From: Gymnopilus junonius
Lineage: Eukaryota; Basidiomycota; Agaricomycetes; Agaricales; Galerinaceae
DNA length: 64,000 bases
NCBI GenBank assembly: GCA_015501075.1
Contig: JADNYJ010000049.1
Span: forward strand, 182,175-246,174
Reading direction: 5' to 3'
Shown: positions 24,601-35,498 of the stretch, in pieces
How the letters are laid out: each line of letters opens with the position of its first letter
How positions within the stretch are numbered: the stretch's first letter is position 1
The notes under the pieces: model-generated
What the model was told of the DNA's origin: nothing
Databases searched by the model: none
Seen by the model: the letters and a program-made list of their open reading frames with translations, nothing else
Translations under genes and position numbers: made by a program

Positions 24601-27600
24601 AGCTCTTCATATTGCTCAGATTCACCCCCGCCAAATTGCTTGTCAAGTCTGGCAAACTCTTCATTTCCTTGTATTAGTTGCTGATAGGTTCCATGTGCGG
24701 CTATGGATCCATCACGGAGTGTGCAAATATAATCGCATTGAGATAGGAAGTGCAGGGCATGAGTGACGAAAATCACAGTTTTTCCTTGGCCGCGCAGTGC
24801 GCCCATTATGGCACTACGGAATAACGCCTTACCAACATGGGCATCGACTAGTATATTGTTTTAAAGAGCGAATAAAGTCAACGGACACGATAAACTCACG
24901 AGCTGATAACGGATCGTCCATGATGACAATATCCGCATCGTAATAGAGAGCTCTGGCCACATTGATCTAATAAAACAGATAAAAAGTATGTAGAGGCCAC
25001 GAATTCAACGACATACACGCTGTTTCTGACCGCCACTAAGGTTGATTCCCTTTTCGCCGATCTGAATTCATTGAGCAAAGCATTCTGCTGAGTGATAAAG
25101 GGAAGATAGCTCACCTCTGTCATATCTCCATCAGCCAATAACTCCAAATCATGTAAGAGTGAGGCTTGCTCCAGAACACGCCAGTACTTGTCCTGGTCAA
25201 AGGGTTGCCCGAACAGGATATTGTCCCTCTACGAAGAGTCAGATCGAAGACAGTGAGATGCCGGATTCAACTTACAACAGAAGCATTTTGAATCCAAGCT
25301 GTCTGTGCACAATATGCGACTCGGCCGCCAAAAGTGACGGAACCAGTTATTTTCTTCATCTCTCCAACAAGGCCCAAAAGCAGACTAGACTTTCCGGAGC
25401 CGACAGGACCGACAATGCCTACTAAGCATCCACGAGGGATACACATATTGATGCTTTCGACTCGGAAAGGCGTAAAGTTCTCGCCATTCCGAGAAGGAGA
25501 CTCTTCCCATTCAAATGTAGCATTGTCGACTTGAATTGCGAATTCTTGGCCTTCATCAATAACAAGATTTTGCTCAGACCGTATTTCTGCCGTGAAGACC
25601 TTACGGAGCCTGCTAAAGGCATTTCGAGCATCAGCAGTAGCTGAGAGACCCCGAGGAAGGAACATCATTGGCTGCCGAAGTAACTGGATAGGTACTGAGA
25701 AGAGGAAGAACTTTACAAGAAGCGTCTGCTTACCTGGAACAACGTCAACGCCGTAAAAACAGCAGCAACGTCAAATCGAGGAGTTGTCTCAGTGTATGTA
25801 ATAAACGCTAGGGTCGACGCAAGGACAGGGATAGAGAAAGCAAGTGCCACACTTAAAAATGTTCAATGGGAGGCGGAATTAAAAAATAAAGTAAGGGGCC
25901 TTACTTAGCAGACTGGGACATCAAAATGTTGAATATTCCATGAAGCTCCCGCTTCCTAGTTTCGTAAAGACCTGGAAAAAGTCTTAAAAAATATTACGAA
26001 AAAAGCTAGAAAAAAGACTTACTTGTGAGGAACGGCACTTCGTAAGAGAAGTATTTTACGACGCGCATGGAACCTTTAAGAGGGATTGAGCACCACTGAG
26101 ACTGATCTGCTGATATTAACTTTTCATACCTAAGACTTCAAGCAAAGTTTTGGCTCGTTGGTCGGTGAATTTCATTGAGGTCTTTCTAAGCTTGGATTGC
26201 TTCTTCATGAAGAGTACTTGGATAGGCGTGATCACAAGAAAGAGGCCGAATCCAGCCAGCGAAGAAGGACCTAACTGGTGTTCCATAAGGTAAGTGGATG
26301 TCAACAGACTTCAAATCTGCTTTGCACACACCTGGTTATAGAGAATCACCAAGCATATCAATATCTGAATGGGAGCGGTCCAGACTAGAAATTATTCAAT
26401 GCTCCGTCATGAGAACTTCTGCGAATGGCAGCAAAATCACACCAGCGTGCTAAATAACGACAGTTAGAACGGTCGTTTGAAAAAAAAGATAATATTTATG
26501 ACTTACAAACCATTGTGCGCTTGCGTCTATTCGACTGACCTAATACGATGGGTTATAAATGGAAGATGGTGACCTTTAGAAAGCAAAATGCAACTCACAT
26601 CGGCGGAAATGTGATTCAACAGATCGGAGTTCGTAATTTCGGTTCGTGCCTTGCCTGTGATATGGAGCGCACGCCTGAAGATCGACCTGATCAGAGCTGA
26701 ACGAGCGAGCATTCCCGTCAGCATTGTGCGTCCGTAAAACTGGAAAAGAATGTTAGAAGTTTCATCGAGTGTTACTGCTAAAGATAGTAGATCCGACCTG
26801 ATTTGTACCGATGCTTGCGCACATTGTAAGTAAAAAGAGACCGAAAGCCATCGCGATGCCTGTTCCAAGACTGGTTTGTGGAAGGCCGGCAATTCTGTCG
26901 CTTTCCCTCTCTTTTGTGTAGGTGATTAAGGCCTTGATTAAGAGTGGGCACATGAGTTGAGCTGTATCTCCGATGACCTAGTTTGCTGCTCAGAATGCGG
27001 CCATTGAAAATTGGAGATAAATTCAAGTACTTACCTTGAAGAATCCTCCGATCCAAAATTCGCGCCCAAAAGTGTCATTGAGGGCAAGTGCAATGCTGGC
27101 TTCCTTTCGCCCGCCAATTTCACGCCAGTGGTTCTCTAATGCAATGCGCTTCTTCCTGAAATTTCGGCCCGAAGCTGCAGATTTAATGGACCAAGAGACT
27201 CGCTTGAGTAGGCCTGGTTCGATTAGGCCTTTCTCCAAAGCCGCATTCCACCCTGCTGCCCTCTGAAATCTCTTAGTCAATGCTTCATCGAATTTATTGG
27301 ACAGAATATTGGAAGAGTGTGCTTGATCGAGTTTCCATAAGTCGGTCGTTTCCAGTGTTCTCTGGTAGCCAAGAGTCTAACCAGGCAGAGCGTAAATTAA
27401 CAGAATGTAATAGTACTGAATGATTTACTGACCATTATTGGATTGACCCAGGAATATGTAAGTACGGAAAATATTGAAGCAGAAGCGAGAGGAATCTGAT
27501 AAGAACATGGAACAAAAGGCATTAAGAGATATTTTACGAACTGCAGCAGCGTCCAAAGACGAAGGTGGTGGTGGCGGAGTTCCACTAGGGACCCTATTTC

Positions 27601-27869
27601 AAATGAAGATCTATAACACCAAATTTACAGATTCGATAAGTCAAGACTTGCCAGAATTTCCACCAGCTAGTCCTCGATTTGACTGGAGCATCTCTCAGAG
27701 AGAGTTTAAGGTTAACATCGACAGAAGCCTGCTTCTCGTAATCTACTTTCTCGTTGCAAACGGACCCTACGAGGGTAGAAACTGTAGAGACTGTGGTTGG
27801 CGACCTCTTGAGCGATCGCGTGGAAGTGGAAAGCCCAGCCTTCTCATCAAAACCCTGCATGGCTGGCAT
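21639..27869 (-). CDS. ABC transporter, ABCC/MRP family (Yor1-like)
   Basis: Full-length multidrug-resistance-type ATP-driven exporter of a membrane, order TMD1-NBD1-TMD2-NBD2, about 1410 aa from 38 exons between 27869 and 21639. NBD1 has Walker A GPVGSGKSS, signature LSGGQKQR and Walker B DADIVIMDDPLSA. NBD2 has Walker A GRTGAGKSS, signature NLSVGQRS and VLDEAT. TMD1 includes VNPIM...GYQRTLETTDLW and FHAVWTAPIQ. TMD2 includes FYQVLYAVLG, NLHHDAIKHIFYAPMTFFDTT and FGKDID. Splicing is unusual: GC donors (GCAAGT) at introns 1 and 34, GTTCGT donors at introns 2 and 24, and a 7-nt exon at 26443-26449. All junctions keep phase except that between exons 20 and 21 (24163/24108), where one base is in excess. 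The gene is therefore intact apart from one possible frameshift. Substrate unknown. Confidence 0.88.
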
Positions 27870-29240
27870 GCTTAAGGGGAGACGAAAGATAGAAGTGAGT
27901 TCATGGACATGGAGCGCGTGTAATTTATGTACTACCTATTTTTGTCTGATGAGTCGGCTTAAAATAATAGTGATTTCGTTCGGTAGTTAATCTGAGTTGA
28001 AGATGCACTGCGTCGTCAAGGTGGTCACCAACTTTGTAGTCGTTCATCTAGTATCTATGCTCACCTCATCAAATCTGCTCAAATGACATGGGTGACAGGT
28101 CCAACAAGGGTGAACAGTTCCCGACCAAGCTGACGGAATCTGTGAAGTCGTTTGCTGTCTTGTCAGCTACGTTCTGCTCCACATCTCACTTGATAGGACA
28201 ACCACATTCACCTGGCAATTCACGTAGCTGATAGGCCGTAGCCGTATTTGCCGCGTATCCATCAGCTGAATCCATTCATGGGATGACAGGTAAGACCTAA
28301 CTCCTGCCTAACTCTCAAACGCGTTTCGTTAACGGGCGGTGGCGTAGCCTTATAGGTCAAGTTTCTGTGGTGTAGAAGATGACGCAGTCATAGATCATTG
28401 GTCAGGCTTTCAAATTGAAGATTGAGCAGCTACGAATAATGAACCATATATCAGGCTTCAGTGACTACGTCAGATGTAGGCAAGTCACCAGATAGTATTT
28501 GTGGCCCACTTTCTTCAAAATGTGGCTCGGAGGTATGACCACAATCGGACGCAGGCGGAGTCGACTGTATAGCGGAGAGCAGGGCCCAAGTAAGGCTTAG
28601 ATGTAAAAGAAGGGTTGAAGTTCAAACTTAAACTAGGAGAGAAAATAATCAGCACTGAAATGAAGAGCGTTATACAAGTCATTCACGTAATCGATCTCCT
28701 CTGCTCGTTTCAAACTCGTGTAATTCTTCACACCCGACAGCATTTGCATGTTCCGGCTAAATGGCGACGGTCTACTCGAAACTTCTGGTTCAGATGGGTG
28801 CGTCGCATAGCAGATGGGCAGAAACACTGATTCAGAGCACGCGTCCTAATCTTCGTGTAAGGTGGAAGATAAAGTTGTAGCGGGATAGAAAGTATGGGCT
28901 TCGACGACCGAACGGGCAACGCGAAAGCAGCCACTATCTCGACATAGGTGTGTTCCCTATAGATCATATCGCGAGCTATCCTCCTAACGCCAGGTATCTA
29001 TCGTAGACCAAGCTATCTCTTGTTCCTCCAATGGTACTCTATGGTAACCTAGCGAGACGAATTTTGAGGCGAATGCCAAAGAGTTTATCAGATAAATAAA
29101 AATAACCGAGTGGCAGACTTGAGGGATGATAATTGACATACTTACCTCAAATCCAAAATGCATGGAACTTGAAAAGCGAGGCAATATGTCTGAATGCCGA
29201 AGGTAATTGGAAGGTAAGTAGGGTTATTTGGATAGATTTA

Positions 29241-29612
29241 CTGTAAAGCCCGTAAAGCCAGATATTTTTAGCACGGACCTGAGGATGGTGCCCCGGAATG
29301 CATCAGAACTCGTCCAGTTCTGGGCTAGGCGTGATGTGATTGCCCATGAAGGTAGCCGAGCTTGCGGAAAGGAAGTCAAAAAGGAAGTCAATTACAAAGG
29401 CTTTTTTTAGAGTCATGTACAGTAGGGACTCCAGGGAAATTTTTTAGTCAAAGAGAATAGATCACCAAAATTTCAGCATTCTTTTCAGGAGGCAGAGAAA
29501 TTTTTTGAAGTTCAGAGGTATGGAAAAGACGTGTCTAGAGTGTACATGAGCTCACACCGGCAAGCTCGGGAGAGCTTGAGCCACCCATCACTCCGAGGCT
29601 CTGGCTTTACAG
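29241..29612. repeat. Short inverted repeat flanking about 340 bp
   Basis: CTGTAAAGCC at 29241-29250 and GTAAAGCCAGA at 29252-29262 are matched in reverse complement by GGCTTTACAG at 29603-29612 and TCTGGCTTTAC at 29600-29610. The two arms thus form a small terminal-inverted-repeat-like arrangement. No open frame inside resembles a transposase. Confidence 0.4.
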
Positions 29613-29636
29613 CGGAAATGAACCAGCTCACTTTGT

Positions 29637-29667
29637 GTAAATCCAGTGTAAAGCGAGCTGGATTTAC
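29637..29667. repeat. Perfect 10-bp inverted repeat (hairpin)
   Basis: GTAAATCCAG (29637-29646) and CTGGATTTAC (29658-29667) are perfect reverse complements with an 11-base loop. It lies just outside the inverted repeat that ends at 29612 and shares its GTAAA theme. Confidence 0.6.
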
Positions 29668-30771
29668 CATAAATCCCTCCAGATAAGCTACTTATTGAAC
29701 TTATGTCCACCAAAAGGAATACTTATTGACTTGAACCAGCTCAAATTGCAGCCTGCAGAAGCAGTACCCAATTGAAAAGGCCACTGCCACTGTCTATTCC
29801 CATTGTAATATATTTAGTACATGTTTCTGTATTTCTGTGTAATTATTTTGGTACATAAGATGTGTTTAAGGGAGGGAGGGAGGGAACAAAGCTCGAGATG
29901 AGACTGAAGACGGCTGCCGAAGACGCATCCCGCTGCCAAGTGATGGGCTGAGAAGTGGGCTATTTTTGGGCCACCCAGCGCATCAGTCCCATCAATCCGC
30001 CCTCGGTGTCCATCCCGATCGAGCTGGGGAAAGCCGTGCCTGCAAGTTCTCTCGACTTTGGAGGACACCCAGGCGCTCGAACGCGACGCGTCCGCCCTCG
30101 ACTGCAGGTCACGAGCACGTGACTCTCGGCACGCTCGGCGCCTGCCCAAGCCCTCGTAAATCCCTCGGCATAAGTATAGCAAACAGAAGTTCATCATCGT
30201 AATGTACGTAATCTTCCGTACGTGGCGTTACCACGTTACTGTGGGTGCATATGTATGCTGTTAGTGGCTGTGCCTTGTTCATTCGCATCAAAGACGACGT
30301 GATACAGTGATACATACAGTATGATACAATCCAATCATTTGAATCATGATGTACTGGTATATGGGGGAATCCAATACTTACTATGGAAATCACAAATTTG
30401 CCAAGCGCGGTACTTGTCGCTTTGTTACAACAAGTCGTATTAATTCACAGCCGAGTCGAGATAATGCTATATCTTTGTGAGAAACTTATGAGGAGTTCCG
30501 ACTGTAAGCTAAGTTCTCGCTTTTCCTAGTTACCATGGCTGTCCTACACGAGATCTAATTACATAATTGAGCTATTTCCGTAAACATCTCCAAAATTAGG
30601 ATTCGTGCCGTTCTCTGACCTCCTGAATACCGAAATTCAGTTATAAATGACGGGTCCTTACATTGAAGCCTTCCAGCCAGGCTCACCTTCTTCGAATTCT
30701 TTTTCAGCAAAGCAGTTTGAAACTGCATTCAAAGTACTGCACACCATTTTGATAATTTGCCCTTATTTATC

Positions 30772-32251
30772 ATGGAGCCCGCTCAAGAGTTGATCTCTCC
30801 GATTTCCATTCAAGTCCCCGCATCTCCACAGACTCTCGTGGAAGCTGTAGCTGCTCGCATTCCCGCTCGCCGCAGGCTGGCCGCAAAGCTCTCTACCTTA
30901 CATGCTAAGCGTGTAGTCCATCAGATGACTGTCGAGAATGTCATGGGAGGGATGCGAGGGATGCCTAGCATCATGTGGGAGATCTCAGAGACGCACCCCA
31001 CGGGAGTGAGGTATCACGGCAAGACTCTTGATGAGCTCGAGGCGGCACTCCCTAAGTGGCCCGGATCTGCTCAGATTTCTCCTGAATCCCTGCTTTGGTA
31101 TCTATACACCGCAAGTATTCCCAGTCGCGCAGAGCTAATGCACTTTACCGCCGACCTCATGCGACGATGCCAGCTTCCAAAAGAAATAGAGGATTTCATG
31201 GATTCTCTTCCAACCACTCTTTTGCCTCTCACTCACATGCAAATGGCCTATTCCGCTCTCTCCAAATATTCAAAACTGGCTGCTGCAGTTGATAACGGAG
31301 CTCCCAAAGCGAACTTATGGACTTTCGCCCTCGAAGACGCCTTGGATATCACCAGCAGGAGCATCTTGGTCATTTCCCGGATCCATAACAAGTTTTACGG
31401 CCAAGGAAATGGCAGGAAACCTAGGATAGACATGTCTGCCGATCTCGCCAAAAATTTGGCCATCTGCATGGGTCGCGGTGACGACTTTACATTTATTGAG
31501 CTTACCCGCCTCGCATGGGTACTGCATCAGGATCATGGCGCTAACGTTTCCGCTCATACAATGCGTAAAAATATTGTTTACTTCTTTTCTCCCTGCGCTA
31601 ATTTTTGGCTGGGCTTAGGACTCGTCAGCTCCGCTTTGGGCGACCCTTATAGTGCCATTTCTGCAGGAATCACTGCCGGAACGGGCGCTCTGCATGCCAT
31701 GGCTATAGAGAATTCGCTGAATTACAACAAGAAAATGGTGGCTTCTCTCGGCCTTCACCCTTCGAGTGCAGAAATTGAAACCTATATACTCAACGACATC
31801 AAGGCGGGGGCTGTTCTACCAGGCTATGGCCATGCCGTACTGCGCGTTGCGGATCCCCGTCTGGCGTGGGTGCGTAGATTCATTAAACAGTATCCAGTGC
31901 CCCCACCCGTCGACGGAAAGACTCCCACCACCTCCTTAGATTTAATTCAACGCATGCACAATATTGTTCCGGACCTTATTCGCACGCATCTCCCCAAGGT
32001 CAAGAATCCTGCCCCGAATGTGGATGCGCTCAGTGGATCCACTATGCTCGCCTACGGCGTAGAGGCTGATTTTATTCTTCTCTTCATGGCTAATGGCCGA
32101 GGAATGGGATTCCTTTCCCAGTCGGTCTGGGATAAAGGTAAGCTCCTTTTGTTACTTAGATAACATCAATTGACTCCTCTCGCAAGTCCTTGCGCTGCCG
32201 ATCGAGCGCCCCCAGAGTATTACCATGGATAAATTATTGGCCAAGCTATAA
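30772..32251 (+). CDS. Divergent citrate-synthase-like enzyme with PTS1-like end
   Basis: Citrate-synthase-family protein, about 458 aa from three exons: 30772-31564, 31619-32137, 32187-32251. The first intron is short, in frame and stop-free, so an unspliced reading inserts about 18 false residues. The family framework is clear: GGMRGM near the start, ELTRLAW..QDHGANVSAHTMR, LPGYGHAVLR and IERPQS. The three catalytic positions are kept: His in GALHAMA (about 289), His in GYGHAVLR (about 336) and Asp in NVDALSG (about 399). It differs from housekeeping enzymes at usually fixed neighbours: HA for HG, DALSG for DAHSG, and LFMANGRGMG in the citrate-binding loop. There is no mitochondrial presequence. 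The last three residues are AKL, a PTS1. It may be a glyoxylate-cycle enzyme or one that condenses other acyl-CoAs with oxaloacetate; the latter is inference. Confidence 0.85.
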
Positions 32252-32783
32252 TTATTTCACTTTGTACTATCGATATCACAGAGACGAGTTTTGTTGATGT
32301 TGTAAGTGAGTGATGGAACAAAGGAGTGCTACATACTGATGAGCGCATTCACTTGCTTGCTTTAAGCCATTCTTTCAACCCTCCAACCAGATCCCTGGTT
32401 TTGTAAGATCAGTCAGATAATTATAAAACTCTGATTCGATACCTGGCTTCCACCAGTATCAGTATCCATCTGCCATTATTAACGACGCCATATATATACT
32501 CTGGGTAATCACCATGATGCACGCACATCGGTTGAGAAATATATCGCAGGCTAAAAAAAGCCATCATTGCCATTCTTGTGATCTTGCAGGTAGCGAATCA
32601 AGCAATCCGGTCTCACAACGGGATTGGTTACCTAAGTTGCGTACTTCACAGCCATCAGGAGGACAAATATCCAGAGTTGGTCCGCGCAGCTCTCAATACA
32701 TTTTGGCCCGTGAACTTGGGATTGATATAAAGAGAACGCAGCACTGGCTATACACCATTTTAACACCATTTTAATCTTCCACT
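32252..32783. other. Intergenic, 0.5 kb
   Basis: This holds the 3' side of the citrate-synthase-like gene and the promoter of the next gene. A possible TATA-like box (ATATAAAG, 32724-32731) lies about 60 bases before the next ATG. No gene is seen. Confidence 0.45.
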
Positions 32784-33385
32784 ATGGCCTTTGACGAAAT
32801 CCGAAACCTTCCATCCCTCACCGAATGGTCGAAGTCCCACATTCCAAAAGTATATGAAGCAGCGACTGTCGAAGAAGTCAAGCAGTCCATCGAACAGACC
32901 TTCTCATCTAATTTGATTGGCATTGTGAATGGAAAGAAAGGCAAGACGCGCAAGAATTTTTTAGATTCGGCATTCAAGCTCCAATCTGCTTGGGTCGAAG
33001 GACGTAAAGTGATATGGCATCAGCTTGTTGAGGTCGCCGATGACTCCACTAATAGGGTGCGTTTAATAACTTTAATTCCTTCTGACATACTGCGAAGCGA
33101 AACTATTACTCACCGTTACCATAGAGCGGCACAGTTGGAGCAGTCTACTCCATCGTTGGTATTGAAGTTATTCTTCCAGGTGATAGCGAACCGACCAATT
33201 TCGAAAGACTCAAGAGTGTCGTAGTCAGGTATGAGGGATCGAAGTTCATCCCTGAGTAATGAAGTGGAGATAATCAATCAACTACTTGCAGGATTGAATC
33301 ACAATCTGAGGACCCTACTACCGATAGCCGCCGGATCGTCGAAATAACCGCAGTCGAGAAGAAGATCCAGTTAGACCGGTCGTGA
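32784..33385 (+). CDS. Small conserved-looking protein, unknown function (156 aa)
   Basis: Three exons (32784-33056, 33125-33228, 33292-33385) with matching phases give about 156 aa: a soluble, charged protein without signal peptide or membrane helix. It opens MAFDEIRNLPSLTEWSKSH, then has an amphipathic N-terminal half. A more hydrophobic core follows (SGTVGAVYSIVGIEVILPGD), then a Ser/Asp/Lys-rich tail ending EKKIQLDRS. I do not recognise the family; basidiomycetes have many small orphans of this size. It lies between the citrate-synthase-like and the GPI-type gene, all on the plus strand. Confidence 0.7.
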
Positions 33386-33530
33386 CAGAAGTCCGTATAA
33401 GCCAAGTAGATGTGGAGGGCGGCTCCACTTGGGTTGTAGGGTACATCTACTTACTCCACAAATAAAATAGCCAGTCGAAACGGGGTCATACCAACTCGTG
33501 AGCTTGAAGGGGTCTGCGCTCTTTGTCAGG

Positions 33531-33538
33531 TATATAAA
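33531..33538 (+). promoter_or_regulatory. TATA box of the GPI-type protein gene
   Basis: TATATAAA lies 97 bases before the start codon at 33628, a suitable distance for a fungal TATA-driven promoter. It suggests strong or regulated expression. Confidence 0.55.
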
Positions 33539-33627
33539 CCAACCGGAGGCGACAACTGTAAGGTAGTCTGCAAGTCAACCTACTCTCACTTTCACTTCAA
33601 ATTCGAACCAACCACATACCGGTTACA

Positions 33628-34144
33628 ATGAAGTCGTTCTTTTTCCAACACTTTGCCTTGACCTTTGCCGTCCTTTCCGTTGGTGCACAGTCGGCCGTGC
33701 CCTCAGCATCAGGCGTGGCGGGGTGAGTAATCCAGCTCACAACTCATCCCGACTAATACACTTACCCCTTACAGAGTGCCCTCTGGCAGTGCCGTCGTCC
33801 CTTCTGCCGCCATACCTTCTGCCGCCATTCCAGGGGCATCCAGTGCTGCGTCATCCGCTGCTCCTGGAGCCGCAACTTCTGTCGGTGCACAGGCCCCTAG
33901 CCTTGGTAGTATCGTTCCCAGCTCTCCAGCTGGAGGCGCACCCGTTAGCACAGCAGGTATTCCTTCGGGCCTGCCCGGAGCTGGAGCTGGCACTGGGGTT
34001 GGCACTAGTGCAGCATTAGCCTCAGGTTCTGGTTCAGCCTCCATAAGCACATCATCCACCAACACGACCGCTGGTGCCATGGCCAACGTGGCAGCAGGCG
34101 GTGTAATCGGTTTGGCCGTTGCGCTTCAAGCTATTTTGCTGTGA
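33628..34144 (+). CDS. Secreted Ser/Ala-rich protein, probable GPI anchor
   Basis: Two exons (33628-33722, 33775-34144) give about 154 aa. An N-terminal signal peptide (MKSFFFQHFALTFAVLSVGA) is followed by a low-complexity region of Ser, Ala, Pro and Gly with short repeats (PSAAIPSAAIPGA, then SSAASSAA). This is a typical target for O-glycosylation. The C-terminus has small residues and Asn (STNTTAGAMANVAAGG) before a short hydrophobic tail ending LQAILL, as expected for GPI-anchor addition. It is probably on the cell surface or in the wall. No enzymatic domain is present. Confidence 0.82.
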
Positions 34145-35498
34145 GCTATCGTGCTCTCGTGGTAGGTCAATCTTTATTATTGCAGCCTTCCCGTAATGAC
34201 CAATGGAATTATTCTGCAGAAAGAGGGTAAAAATTATTGCTCAGACAGGCGAACAGTTACCAGCCATGTCTGATTTGCCAAACACATCTTTGACAGACCC
34301 ACTAATACCAACGGACTCGCATTTGAATAGACATGGACGAGTACTTACCCCATTATCACTATCGATTTAATAAACGACATTGAGATTTCGTCAATGCAGA
34401 GTATTTGTCAGGCGTTAAGGTTAGAACTCACGATTCTCCTACGGCCAAGAAGTACGATTGCGACGTCAAGCACTTAGAACGTTGCGACTTTATTCATATC
34501 AAATGTGTCTACTTCGTAAATCGGCCCATTCGCTCCAGAACTGAGGAGCGGCCACCAGAGGTACCTGCATATGCAAGATACGCGCCTGTCCTCCAGGTAA
34601 AACATGATAACCCAAGCGACATGCAGTCCGAAAAATTTCTTGTTCATATATATCATGATACACGGGACACAACACAGGACATTTAAAAATAATGGACATA
34701 GGAACTGAACAAAAACAAGTCAGCAAAGACGTAAAATAATATCGGTAAAAAGAGGAAGAGGATAATAGAAGAGTCAGGTAATCGATGTAATTCAACAGTT
34801 CCCTCACCCGCCTCCACATTTGTACACCGGGAGACTTTGGTATGGGCGAGAAGTTCGTGTCCGCCCATCGAGAATACATTCATCAAGCAGGGTATAGTAG
34901 AGTTATAGATGGGGATTGGAGATCAAAAATCGACAGATACTCACCTATAGTACATGATTACGAGACTTCAAATATAACAAAGGATATCTGAAAAAGAGGT
35001 AGGTGAGTGAAGACGAACATAAAGGGAGGCGAAAGAAAGGGATCAGACAAGGCTGAAATCGATAAAGTATTCCACATCGTTAAAACTCGGAATGTGGTAA
35101 AGTATGGTATGAAGGTGGATCATCACTACGAGGAATTGAGAAAGCAAGACTCACCATACAGATACAGACTAAACCATCATGGACGTTGTTGTCCCTGCCG
35201 ACATTGCTGGAGGAAGTTGAAGAGAGGACACCACAGCGTGAGGAAAGGAAAAGAAAAGTTTTCAGTTCAACACAAGTGACAAGATTGGAACTCCGATAAA
35301 TTTCGATCATAATAAAACCAAGCATTTTACACGTGATGACCAAAAATGCAGATTTCGAGCACGTTCTGTCCGATTCACGAACTCTCCAGATAAGATTTAC
35401 CAATGCGGTGGAAAGAATGCATACACTCCTTTATTCTTAACCTCTACCACCCCCGCCTGTCCCCATCAACACCCTATTAACATCCTTTGAATTTCAAG
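34145..35498. other. Intergenic, no gene recognised
   Basis: 1.35 kb between two plus-strand genes. Short open frames are present on both strands but none has good composition or splice structure. The right end is the promoter side of FES1. No RNA gene or repeat was recognised. Confidence 0.45.

Larger units (their letters stand above)
27870..30771. other. Gene-poor region, 2.9 kb
   Basis: No convincing coding region. Small open frames on both strands lack protein-like composition. The segment 29240-29670 carries inverted repeats (separate entries), possibly a remnant of a small mobile element. A GC-richer island lies near 29980-30160. The right end must hold the promoter of the citrate-synthase-like gene; an AT-rich TTATAAATG occurs about 130 bases before its ATG. 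Confidence 0.5.

Noticed and set aside
29814..30197. 127-codon minus-strand frame in a GC-richer island
   Set aside because: Composition follows the local GC content only; no recognisable domain.
31565..31618. Apparent 18-residue insertion in the citrate-synthase-like protein
   Set aside because: It has GTAAAA..TTAG ends and normal intron length, and its removal restores the family alignment, so it is an intron.
33769..34086. Long open frame antisense to the Ser/Ala-rich protein
   Set aside because: A mirror effect of the repetitive GC-rich codons; the sense strand has signal peptide, intron and GPI tail.
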